Shown here: piece after piece, positions 16,894-24,585 of the stretch | Numbering within the stretch: position 1 is the stretch's first letter | Layout of the letters: every line of letters begins with the position of its first letter | Source: Caldimonas manganoxidans ATCC BAA-369 | GTDB lineage: Bacteria; Pseudomonadota; Gammaproteobacteria; Burkholderiales; Burkholderiaceae_C | Reading direction: 5' to 3' | Length of the DNA: 64,000 bases | Assembly: GCF_000381125.1 (NCBI RefSeq) | Contig: NZ_KB905932.1 | Span: 1-64,000 of the forward strand | Notes under the pieces: model-generated | Told to the model about the DNA's origin: nothing | What the model saw: the letters and a program-made list of their open reading frames with translations, nothing else | Database searches by the model: none | Position numbers and translations under genes: made by a program

Positions 16894-17817
16894 ATGCAGC
16901 GTCCCCCCAAAGCCGTCAGCCTCATTGGCGCGCCCACCGACGTGGGTGCCGGCGCCCGCGGAGCCTCCATGGGGCCCGAAGCCCTGCGTGTGGCACAACT
17001 GCAGCCCGTCCTCGAAGCCCAAGGCTGCGAAGTCATCGACCGGGGCAATCTGGCCGGCCCCCCCAACCCCTGGCAACCCCCCGTGAACGGCTACCGACAC
17101 CTCGACGAAGTGGTCGCCTGGAACCAAGCCGTGCATGAAGCCGTGTACGCCGAACTGCAGCAAAACCGCCTGCCGATCCTGCTGGGGGGAGACCATTGCC
17201 TGGGCATCGGCTCGATCAGCGCCGTGGCGCGTCACTGCCGAGAAACCGGCAAAAAGCTGCGCGTGCTGTGGCTCGATGCGCATGCCGATTTCAACACCAA
17301 CACGCTCACGCCCACCGGCAATGTCCACGGCATGCCCGTGGCCGTGCTGTGCGGCCATGGTCCCCAGGCGCTGACCCATCTGGGCGGCCAGTGTCCAGCG
17401 ATCCGCCCCCAAATGGTGCGCCAGATCGGCATCCGCAGCGTGGATGCCGGTGAGAAGCACTTCGTGCATGCAGAAAACCTCGAAGTCTTCGACATGCGCT
17501 ACATCGACGAGATGGGCATGCGCCACACCATGGAGATGGCCCTGGCCCTGCTCGATGCGCAAACCCACCTGCACGTGAGCTTCGACGTGGACTTCCTCGA
17601 TCCCGACATCGCCCCCGGGGTGGGCACCACGGTGCGCGGCGGGCCGAGCTACCGCGAGGCCCAGTTGTGCATGGAAATGATCGCCGACACCGGCCGCCTG
17701 GGCTCGCTGGACGTGGTCGAACTCAACCCGGCGCTGGACGTGCGCAACCAGACCGCCGAGGTGGCCGTCGAGCTGATCGCCAGCCTGTTCGGCAAGTCCA
17801 CGCTGATGCGCCGCTGA
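16894..17817 (+). CDS. rocF: Arginase
   Basis: A 308-residue manganese enzyme splitting arginine into ornithine and urea. Binuclear metal motifs are intact: GGDHCLGIGS, DAHADFNT, HGMPVAVL and SFDVDFLDPDIAPGVGT. The start at 16894 (MQRPPKAVSLIGAPTDVGAG) is chosen because the family strand begins there and the upstream frame overlaps the LOG gene. Arginase rather than agmatinase is supported by the HGMPVA and PTGNVHG segments. It gives this genome another urea source close to the urea transporter and urease genes. Confidence 0.93.
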   Translation: MQRPPKAVSLIGAPTDVGAGARGASMGPEALRVAQLQPVLEAQGCEVIDRGNLAGPPNPWQPPVNGYRHLDEVVAWNQAVHEAVYAELQQNRLPILLGGDHCLGIGSISAVARHCRETGKKLRVLWLDAHADFNTNTLTPTGNVHGMPVAVLCGHGPQALTHLGGQCPAIRPQMVRQIGIRSVDAGEKHFVHAENLEVFDMRYIDEMGMRHTMEMALALLDAQTHLHVSFDVDFLDPDIAPGVGTTVRGGPSYREAQLCMEMIADTGRLGSLDVVELNPALDVRNQTAEVAVELIASLFGKSTLMRR

Positions 17818-17940
17818 GCGGGCCTGCCCCACGCGGGCCCGGCTCATCCCTGTGTAGGCGGAGCACCGCCGCCGCGCTCGTCCCTGCCGTGTCGGTCACG
17901 ACGCTGGTGCGGGTCCGTGCGGATGGCAGCGTTGGCGATG

Positions 17941-17949
17941 GTGTATACA
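17941..17949. promoter_or_regulatory. Candidate autoregulatory GntR operator
   Basis: GTGTATACA (palindrome TGTATACA at 17942-17949), 25 bp before the gntR ATG. Identical 9-mers lie upstream of puuD and between uraH and puuE. Position next to the regulator gene fits autorepression. Confidence 0.6.
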
Positions 17950-17974
17950 GTATGGTGCACGTCTTGAATGCACC

Positions 17975-18775
17975 ATGTCTCGAATCGCTCCTGCCTCCCG
18001 TTCGACCCCACGTCGCGCCGCGCGCCGGACGCCAGCGCGCACCGCTGCGGCGCTGGACTCTCTGGCCGCCTCCGACCGCCGGCGTGCGGCCCCCGCATCC
18101 GCGGGTCATGCAACCGAGCGCATCGTCGCGGCCATCACCGCGGCCATCGTCGAGCGTCGCCTGATGCCCGGCACCAAGCTGGCCGAACAGAAGATCGCCG
18201 ACATCTTTCAAGTCTCGCGCACCCTGGTGCGCCAAGCGCTGAACCAGCTCAGCCGCGACAAGCTGGTCACCCTCGAACCCGCCCGCGGGGCCTTCGTGGC
18301 ACAGCCCAGCGTCGAAGAAGCCCGCCAAGTCTTCGAAGTGCGGCAGATGCTCGAATCGGTCATGATCAAACGCCTGGCCTCCCGCATCACCCCCGCACAA
18401 ATCGCCCAACTGCGGGAACACCTCAACGCAGAACAGGCCGCCATCCAACGCACCGACGTGCCCGGCCGCACCCATTTGCTGGCGGACTTTCACGTGGTGC
18501 TGGCCCGCATGCTCGGCAACGACGTGCTGGCCGAGATGCTGCACGACCTGGTCTCGCGCAGCTCGCTGATTTCCTTGATGTACCAATCCTCGCTGTCGGC
18601 CGAACAATCACAAGCCGAGCATGTGGCCATCGTCGATGCCCTGGAACGAGGCGACGCTCGCGCGGCCACCAAGTTGATGCTGGAACATCTGGACAGCGTG
18701 GAACGCAACCTCAGGCTGCATCCGCGCGTCGACGACCTGGCCGCCGTCTTGCGACCGCAAGCCCCCGATCCATGA
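17975..18775 (+). CDS. GntR-family transcriptional regulator, FCD (FadR) subgroup
   Basis: A 266-residue DNA-binding regulator. After an unusual Arg/Ala-rich, probably disordered 44-residue N-terminus come a winged helix (about 45-110, with LAEQKIADIFQVSRTLVRQALNQL as the recognition region) and an all-helical FCD ligand domain (about 115-245). The FCD region keeps candidate metal ligands in LLADFHVVLARMLGN and in AEHVAIVDALERGD. It precedes the NMT1/Rieske operon by 82 bp. The shared GTGTATACA sites suggest it controls the ureide genes and itself; its inducer could be a purine or ureide. Regulon membership is inferred. Confidence 0.92.
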   Translation: MSRIAPASRSTPRRAARRTPARTAAALDSLAASDRRRAAPASAGHATERIVAAITAAIVERRLMPGTKLAEQKIADIFQVSRTLVRQALNQLSRDKLVTLEPARGAFVAQPSVEEARQVFEVRQMLESVMIKRLASRITPAQIAQLREHLNAEQAAIQRTDVPGRTHLLADFHVVLARMLGNDVLAEMLHDLVSRSSLISLMYQSSLSAEQSQAEHVAIVDALERGDARAATKLMLEHLDSVERNLRLHPRVDDLAAVLRPQAPDP

Positions 18776-18857
18776 CCGGGCACAGCCGCAGGCCGACGCA
18801 TCCGCTGTGCATGAAACTTGCTCCAGCCGTTCCATCCTCTTGTCGGAGATCGCACCC

Positions 18858-19910
18858 ATGACGCACTGCCTTCCCTGCTCGACCAAGCGTCGCCTGCTCG
18901 GCCTGGCCGCCGCCCTGACGCTGGCTGCGGCCGCCCCGCTCGCCCAAGCCCAAGACACGGCCATCAAATTCCAGCTCGACTGGCGCTTCGAAGGCCCTTC
19001 GGCCTTCTTCCTATGGCCGGTGGCCAAAGGCCACTTCAAGGCCGAGAAGCTCAACGTCACCATCGATGCCGGCAATGGTTCGGGCAATGCCGTCAACCGT
19101 GTGGCCTCGGGCACTTATGACATGGGCTTTGCCGATATCGCCGCGCTGATGGAGTTCCATGCCAACAATCCCACCGCACCGAACAAACCGGTGGCGGTGA
19201 TGATGGTCTACAACAACACCCCAGCGGCCGTGTTCTCGCTGAAGAAGACCGGCATCAAGACCCCGGCCGACCTCACCGGCAAGAAACTCGGCGCCCCGGT
19301 CTTCGACGCGGGCCGGCGGGCCTTCCCGATCTTCCAGAAGGCCAACCAAGTCGGCAACGTCAACTGGATCAGCATGGACCCGCCGCTGCGTGAAACCATG
19401 CTGGCACGCGGTGACGTGGATGCCATCACCGGCTTTTACTTCACCTCCCTGCTCAACCTGGAAGCCCGCGGCGTCAAGCCCGAGGACATCCATGTGATGC
19501 CGTATGCGCAGTACGGCGTCAAGCTCTATGGCAACGCCATCATCGCCTCGGAGGAATTCCTCAAAAAGAATCCCGAGGCCGTCAAAGCCTTCTTGCGGGC
19601 CTTCACCAAAGCCGCCAAAGAAGTCTTGGCCCATCCCAAAGCGGCCATCGACGTGGTCAAGGAGCGTGACGGCATCATCAACCCAGCCCTGGAAGAGCGC
19701 CGCCTGCGCCTGGCCATCACCTCGTCCATCGTCACCGACGATGCACGCGCCGACGGCTTCGGTGACGTGAGCAAGCCGCGCCTGGCGCTGATGGCCAGCC
19801 AAGTGGGCGACGCCTTCAACACCAAGACGCGCGTGGACCCCGACGCCGTGTGGAATGGCAGCTTCTTGCCACCGGCGGCCGAACGCGCCATCTTCCCCGC
19901 CAAAAAGTAA
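18858..19910 (+). CDS. ABC transporter substrate-binding protein, NMT1/THI5-like
   Basis: A 350-residue periplasmic binding protein. A signal peptide of about 31 residues ends at AQAQD. The mature part has QLDWRFEGPSAFF, FADIAALMEF and NVTIDAGNGSGNAVNRVASG, matching the SsuA/ThiY/NMT1 fold that binds pyrimidine-like or sulfonate ligands. The start at 18858 gives a clean signal peptide; the earlier in-frame ATG lies in non-conserved sequence. It is first in an operon with an ATPase, permease, Rieske oxygenase, a second binding protein, deaminase and ureD, so the ligand is probably a nitrogen-rich compound. Confidence 0.92.
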   Translation: MTHCLPCSTKRRLLGLAAALTLAAAAPLAQAQDTAIKFQLDWRFEGPSAFFLWPVAKGHFKAEKLNVTIDAGNGSGNAVNRVASGTYDMGFADIAALMEFHANNPTAPNKPVAVMMVYNNTPAAVFSLKKTGIKTPADLTGKKLGAPVFDAGRRAFPIFQKANQVGNVNWISMDPPLRETMLARGDVDAITGFYFTSLLNLEARGVKPEDIHVMPYAQYGVKLYGNAIIASEEFLKKNPEAVKAFLRAFTKAAKEVLAHPKAAIDVVKERDGIINPALEERRLRLAITSSIVTDDARADGFGDVSKPRLALMASQVGDAFNTKTRVDPDAVWNGSFLPPAAERAIFPAKK

Positions 19911-20001
19911 GCCCGCGCCATGCGCCCCGCGACGGGCGCATGGCCGCTGGCCTGGTTTCTCCGACAACCGAGCCCTTCCCGTGATGGCAGGGCCCCCGCG
20001 C

Positions 20002-20796
20002 ATGGACGCCTTCGTCGATTTCAAGAACGTCTGGCTCGCCTACAACGACGAGCTGCTCGCTCAGAACCAGTTCGCCGTCGAGGACATCTCGCTGCAAATA
20101 CGCGAAGGCGAGTTCGTTGCCATCGTCGGCCCTTCTGGTTGCGGCAAGTCCACCTTCATGAAGCTGGCCACCGGCCTGAAGCGCCCCTCGCGCGGCAGCA
20201 TCCTCATTGGCGGCGAGCCGGTCACCGGCCCGCTGAAAATCACCGGCATGGCCTTTCAGGCCCCCTCGCTGCTGCCCTGGCGCACCACGGTGGACAACGT
20301 GCTGCTGCCGCTGGAGATCGTCGAGCCCTACCGCTCCCACTTCAAGGCCAAACGCGCCGAATACGAAGACAAGGCCCGCCGCTTGCTCCAAAGCGTTGGC
20401 CTGGCGGGCTACGAGGACAAGTACCCATGGCAGCTCTCCGGTGGCATGCAGCAACGCGCCTCCATCTGCCGCGCCCTGATCCATGAACCCCGCATGCTGC
20501 TGCTGGACGAACCCTTCGGCGCCCTGGACGCCTTCACGCGCGAGGAGCTCTGGAACACCCTGCGCGACCTGTGGACCGCGCAGCGCTTCAACGTCATCCT
20601 CGTCACCCATGACCTGCGCGAAGCGGTCTATCTGGCCGACACCGTGTACGTGATGAGCAAGAGTCCGGGGCGCATCCTGGCTCGCCGCGACATCGACCTG
20701 CCGCGTCCGCGCGACCTGGAGGTCACCTACACCCCGGCGTTCTCCGAGATCGTCCACGAACTGCGTGAGCGCATCGGCGCGATCCGCCGCCACTGA
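20002..20796 (+). CDS. ABC transporter ATP-binding protein (SsuB/TauB-like)
   Basis: A 264-residue ATPase with Walker A GPSGCGKST, Q-loop MAFQAPSLLPW, signature LSGGMQQRASICRAL, Walker B MLLLDEPFGALD and switch VILVTHDLREAV. It opens MDAFVDFKNVWLAYNDELLAQ, which matches the start of nitrogen-compound SsuB-like ATPases. An upstream in-frame ATG at 19984 would add six residues; 20002 is preferred because CAGGG lies about 10 bp upstream. The frame closes 15 bp before the permease gene. It energises the importer with the neighbouring permease. Confidence 0.93.
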   Translation: MDAFVDFKNVWLAYNDELLAQNQFAVEDISLQIREGEFVAIVGPSGCGKSTFMKLATGLKRPSRGSILIGGEPVTGPLKITGMAFQAPSLLPWRTTVDNVLLPLEIVEPYRSHFKAKRAEYEDKARRLLQSVGLAGYEDKYPWQLSGGMQQRASICRALIHEPRMLLLDEPFGALDAFTREELWNTLRDLWTAQRFNVILVTHDLREAVYLADTVYVMSKSPGRILARRDIDLPRPRDLEVTYTPAFSEIVHELRERIGAIRRH

Positions 20797-20811
20797 AGTC
20801 CCTCTGCCCTC

Positions 20812-21582
20812 ATGAATCAGAACAAACCACTCGAACGCCTGGCACCTTGGCTGCTGCTGGTGGCCCTGCTGGTGCTATGGGAAGCCCTTTGCCGAGGTCT
20901 GGCCATCTCGGAATTCATCTTTCCCAGCCCCTCACGCATCTGGGAGCAGATGGTCGAGTACCGCAGCATCATCGTGCAGCATTCCTGGCGCACCTTCTGG
21001 GTGACGCTGGCAGGCTTTGGCCTGGCCATCGTCGTGGGCGTGCTGCTGGGTTTCATCGTGGGCAGCTCGCGCCTGGCCTATGCCGCGATGTATCCGCTGA
21101 TGACCGCCTTCAACGCCCTGCCCAAAGCCGCCTTCGTGCCCATCCTGGTGGTGTGGTTCGGCATCGGCATCGGCCCGGCCATCCTGACGGCCTTCCTGAT
21201 CTCGTTCTTCCCCATCACGGTGAACATCGCCACCGGCCTGGCCACGCTGGAGCCCGAGCTCGAAGACGTGCTGCGCGTGCTGGGCGCACGCCGCTGGGAC
21301 GTGCTGGTCAAAGTCGGCCTGCCGCGCTCCATGCCCTACTTCTTCGCCTCGCTGAAGGTGGCCATCACGCTGGCCTTCGTGGGCACCACGGTGTCGGAGA
21401 TGCAGGCCTCCAACGAGGGCATCGGCTACCTGCTGGTGTCAGCTGGTTCGGCCATGCAAATGGGCCTGGCTTTTGCCGGCCTGGTGGCCGTGGGTGTCAT
21501 GGCGATGCTGATGTACGAGTTCTTCTCGTGGATCGAAAAGCGCACCACCGGCTGGGCGCACCGCGGCTCGCAGGCCGCCTGA
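20812..21582 (+). CDS. ABC transporter permease (SsuC-like)
   Basis: A 256-residue inner-membrane protein with six hydrophobic helices. The coupling motif region is visible as ELEDVLRVLGARRWDVLVKVGLP, followed by VAITLAFVGTTVSEMQASNEGIG. Length and pattern fit the SsuC/TauC/ThiX family, which pairs with NMT1-type binding proteins. It follows the ATPase by 15 bp. A hairpin (21609-21638) and a 398-bp gap separate it from the Rieske oxygenase gene. Confidence 0.93.
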   Translation: MNQNKPLERLAPWLLLVALLVLWEALCRGLAISEFIFPSPSRIWEQMVEYRSIIVQHSWRTFWVTLAGFGLAIVVGVLLGFIVGSSRLAYAAMYPLMTAFNALPKAAFVPILVVWFGIGIGPAILTAFLISFFPITVNIATGLATLEPELEDVLRVLGARRWDVLVKVGLPRSMPYFFASLKVAITLAFVGTTVSEMQASNEGIGYLLVSAGSAMQMGLAFAGLVAVGVMAMLMYEFFSWIEKRTTGWAHRGSQAA

Positions 21583-21980
21583 GCAGGGTCCTTCCGCCGC
21601 GTAGCGGTGGATGTGCCCGCGCACCCGCGGGTACATCCGGGTGTTCCGGCGATGCCCGCCGAAAACGTCGCAGTGTCCCACGTCCGCCTGCACATGGTGG
21701 TTCTCCTACAGGGGTGGATGCCAGGGCACCGGTTGTGAGCCGCCAGGGTCTGGCCCACGGCCCGGCTCGAGCTCGACGATCTCGATGAACTCGACAAGGC
21801 GTTCTCGATGTCTCGAACACCCGGTGCTGGCACGCCACGTGCTTGATCTCCGGCAAGAGTAGAAGCGTTCACCGTCCTGGTGCCCCAAGCTCAGAACGGC
21901 CGGAAATTGCTCTTGAAGTGCCCGCATTCGCACCGCCACGGTGCGCGCGGGAAACCAACTTCGAGCAATGAGGCGCTTCC
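21583..21980. other. 398-bp gap without a convincing gene between permease and Rieske oxygenase genes
   Basis: Holds a strong hairpin at 21609-21638, then about 340 bp with short frames on both strands that show no family motif and no usable ribosome site. It could be a long leader, a separate promoter for the downstream half of the cluster, or the scar of a lost gene or insertion element. No insertion-sequence ends or target duplications were found. Confidence 0.45.
21609..21638 (+). terminator. 13-bp stem hairpin after the ABC permease gene
   Basis: GGATGTGCCCGCG (21609-21621), loop CACC, then CGCGGGTACATCC (21626-21638). All 13 positions pair, one as G-U. It begins 27 bp after the permease stop. 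No T tract follows, so it may terminate weakly, protect the upstream mRNA end or attenuate. Confidence 0.55.
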
Positions 21981-23048
21981 ATGCTGACCACACGTCAAGC
22001 GGTCTTTCGCAAGTTCTGGCATGCCGTCATGCCGCTCAGTGAACTGCACAACGGCCCCCGACCCTTCACCCTGCTGGGCGAGAACATCGTCCTCTTCCTT
22101 GACGAACACGGCCAGCCGGCCGCGCTGAAGGACCGTTGCTGTCACCGCACGGCCAGGCTGTCCAAAGGCTGGTGCACAGATGGCAAGCTGCAGTGCGGCT
22201 ACCACGGCTGGGTGTACGACCGCAGTGGCCGAGTCGTGAAAATCCCGCAGTACGGCGACGACAAGCCCATCCCTGCGGACTACTGCACCCCTGCCTACCC
22301 CTGCACGGCCCGCTACGGCTACGCGTGGGTGGCCCTTGAAGAGCCGATCGCCGACATCCCCGCGGTGCCCGAGTTCGATTCCCCCGGCTGGCGCACCATC
22401 TTTCAATTCTACGAACGCTGGCAGACCAGCCCGATGCGGGCTCTGGAAAACAGCTTCGACAACTCGCACTTCAGCTTCGTGCACCGCGCCACCTTCGGCG
22501 TGGCCGACCAGCCCAAGCCCAGCAAGTACGAACTGGTCGAGACCGAGGCCGGTTTCTACGCCGAAACCGTGATCGCCGCAGCCAACCCAGAACGCTTCCG
22601 GCGCATCAGCGGCGTGAGCGATGCGGTGACCACGCGCCACATGCGCAACGCCTACTTCCTGCCATTCTCTCGCCGGCTCGACATCGAATACCCCTCGGGC
22701 ATCCGCCACGTGATCATCAACTGCTTCACCCCAGTGGACGACGGCCAGATCCAGCTGTGCCAGTGGCTCTTCCGCAATGACACCGAGGCCGACTGCCCCA
22801 CGCAGATGCTGATCGACTTCGATGAGGAGATCACCCGCGAGGACAAGGACATCCTCGAATCGACCGACCCCGACGCCGTGATCGACACGCGCCGCCGCGG
22901 GGTCGAGTACTCGATGGAGTCTGACCGTCCCGGCATGCTGATCCGCAAGAAGCTGATGGAACTGCTGGCCCGCTACGGCGAGCACGAGATCCATCGCGGC
23001 AACGCCGACGCACCACCTGCCGTCATTCCCATCCAGGCTGCCGCCTGA
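21981..23048 (+). CDS. Rieske non-heme iron oxygenase, alpha subunit
   Basis: A 355-residue oxygenase of unknown substrate. The Rieske [2Fe-2S] ligands are Cys53-x-His55 and Cys72-x2-His75 (QCGYHGW). The catalytic domain has the mononuclear iron motif ENSFDNSHFSFVH with His163 and His168. Size and single-subunit layout resemble Rieske monooxygenases that N- or O-demethylate small molecules (for example the NdmA/B caffeine demethylases) more than two-subunit ring-hydroxylating dioxygenases. No ferredoxin reductase is nearby, so electrons must come from a partner elsewhere. Its neighbours, two NMT1 binding proteins and a deaminase, suggest a nitrogen heterocycle as substrate; this is inference. 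Confidence 0.9.
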   Translation: MLTTRQAVFRKFWHAVMPLSELHNGPRPFTLLGENIVLFLDEHGQPAALKDRCCHRTARLSKGWCTDGKLQCGYHGWVYDRSGRVVKIPQYGDDKPIPADYCTPAYPCTARYGYAWVALEEPIADIPAVPEFDSPGWRTIFQFYERWQTSPMRALENSFDNSHFSFVHRATFGVADQPKPSKYELVETEAGFYAETVIAAANPERFRRISGVSDAVTTRHMRNAYFLPFSRRLDIEYPSGIRHVIINCFTPVDDGQIQLCQWLFRNDTEADCPTQMLIDFDEEITREDKDILESTDPDAVIDTRRRGVEYSMESDRPGMLIRKKLMELLARYGEHEIHRGNADAPPAVIPIQAAA

Positions 23049-23077
23049 CCCCCACCCCCACCGCCAGGAGTTCCCCG

Positions 23078-24097
23078 ATGAAACGCCGTCACCTGCTCCA
23101 AACTGCTGCCGCCTGCGCCGCTGGCCTGGCCGCACCGGCCGTGCTCTCGCAGAACCTCACGCGCCTGAAGTTCACACTCGACTTCCGCATCACCGGCCAG
23201 ACCGCCCCCTTCCTCGTGGCGCTGTACAAGGGCTACTACAGGGAGGAAGGCCTGGACGTGTCCATCGACGTGGGCTCGGGCTCGGTCGCTTCCATCACTC
23301 GCATCGCCAGCGGCGCCTACGACCTCGGCTTCGGCGACATCTCCTCGCTGATCGAATTCAACGCCAACCACCCCGGGGCCGCGTCCGTGCAGGCCGTCTA
23401 CCAGTACTACAACCGCGCACCCTTTGCGATCATCGGCCGCAAGGACCGCGGCATCACCGATTTCAGGAGCTTGCGGGGCAAGCGCATCGCAGCCGCCGCG
23501 GTGGAATCCACGCGCCGCGCCTGGCCCATGGCCGCCCGCAAGGTCGGGATCAGGCCTGATGCCTTCGAATGGGTGACCACCGACTTCAGTGCCCGCGACA
23601 ACGTCGTGGTGCGCGGCGATGTGGATGGCGCCACCTATTTCCATGACTCGGCGGTGTCGCTTTTCGCCCGCATGCCGGTGGCGGAGCTGACCGTGCTGCC
23701 CTTTGCCGAGGCCGGCCTGAACGTCTACGGCAATGCCGTGCTGGCATCCACCCGCCTCATCATCCAGAACCCCAAGGTGGTGGCCGGCTTCGTGCGCGCC
23801 ACCAACCGCGCCGTGCAGGACACCCTGGCCGATCCCGTGATGGCGATGGGCCACGTCAAGCAGCGCGAGCCGATGATCAATGAAGCCGTGGAGCTGGAGC
23901 GCTGGCGCATCACCGCCGGCTACGTCACCGCCCCCGACACCCGCAGCCATGGCCTGGGCGACATCCGCAAGATCCTGATCGAGCAGCAGGTCGACGACGT
24001 GAGCGAGGCGTTTGCCCTCAAGACGCGACCGAGTGCCGATGCCATCTACCACCTGGGTTTCCTGCCACCCAAGGCCGAGCGCATGGTGAAGGCATGA
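23078..24097 (+). CDS. Second ABC transporter substrate-binding protein, NMT1/THI5-like
   Basis: A 339-residue periplasmic protein starting MKRRHLLQTAAAC, a signal peptide with a twin-arginine-like basic start that ends near VLSQN. FTLDFRITGQTAPFLVAL, DVGSGSVASITRIASG and FGDISSLIEF parallel the binding protein at 18858, so the two are paralogues. GGAG lies about 8 bp upstream of the ATG. There is no second ATPase or permease, so both may feed the same importer with different ligands. The last codons overlap the deaminase start (ATGA). Confidence 0.9.
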   Translation: MKRRHLLQTAAACAAGLAAPAVLSQNLTRLKFTLDFRITGQTAPFLVALYKGYYREEGLDVSIDVGSGSVASITRIASGAYDLGFGDISSLIEFNANHPGAASVQAVYQYYNRAPFAIIGRKDRGITDFRSLRGKRIAAAAVESTRRAWPMAARKVGIRPDAFEWVTTDFSARDNVVVRGDVDGATYFHDSAVSLFARMPVAELTVLPFAEAGLNVYGNAVLASTRLIIQNPKVVAGFVRATNRAVQDTLADPVMAMGHVKQREPMINEAVELERWRITAGYVTAPDTRSHGLGDIRKILIEQQVDDVSEAFALKTRPSADAIYHLGFLPPKAERMVKA

Positions 24098-24585
24098 ACG
24101 AAGCCACCTTGTCCGACCAGGACGGCCGTTACCTGCGCCGCGCGATCGAGCTGTCGGCCCACGGACGGTCCCGCGGCAACCGGCCCTTCGGTGCGGTGAT
24201 CGTGGGCGATGACGGCCAGGTGCTGGCCGAAGCCTGGTGCAACACCGCCGAAACCGGCGACTGCACCGGACATGCCGAGACCAACGCCGTGCGCGAGGCC
24301 TCGAGTCGCCATGGGCGAGACACGCTGGCCAGGGCCACGATCTACTCTTCGGGTGAGCCCTGCGTGATGTGCGCCGGGGCGATCTTCTGGTCCAACATCC
24401 GACGAGTGGTGTTCGGTATCGACGCCGTCAGCCTGCGGGCCTTTCGCGGCGAACGCGCTGATCAGCGTGACGCCCAACTGTCCTGCCGCGATGTGCTGAA
24501 CGCCTCGCCCCACCCGGTCGAGGTGATTGGCCCCGCGCTGGTGCAAGAGGCCTCGCAGCCTCATGTGGGCGCCTGGAGGACGTGA
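24094..24585 (+). CDS. Nucleobase/nucleoside deaminase (cytidine-deaminase superfamily)
   Basis: A 163-residue zinc hydrolase with the two signature motifs HAE (His60, catalytic Glu62) and PCVMC (Cys90, Cys93). Overall layout (RPFGAVIV, then HAE, then SSGEPCVMC, AIFWSNIRRVVFG) resembles guanine deaminase GuaD and cytosine-deaminase-like enzymes rather than tRNA deaminase TadA. It overlaps the second binding protein by ATGA and ureD by GTGA, so all three are translationally coupled. It probably removes ammonia from the imported, oxygenase-processed compound. The actual base is not determinable by eye. Confidence 0.88.
   Translation: MNEATLSDQDGRYLRRAIELSAHGRSRGNRPFGAVIVGDDGQVLAEAWCNTAETGDCTGHAETNAVREASSRHGRDTLARATIYSSGEPCVMCAGAIFWSNIRRVVFGIDAVSLRAFRGERADQRDAQLSCRDVLNASPHPVEVIGPALVQEASQPHVGAWRT

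Noticed and set aside
18776-18857. Possible TPP or similar riboswitch before the NMT1-type operon
   Set aside because: The gap is only 82 bp and lacks the conserved thi-box elements.
21583-21980. Insertion-sequence remnant between permease and Rieske genes
   Set aside because: No transposase motif, terminal repeats or target duplication could be recognised.
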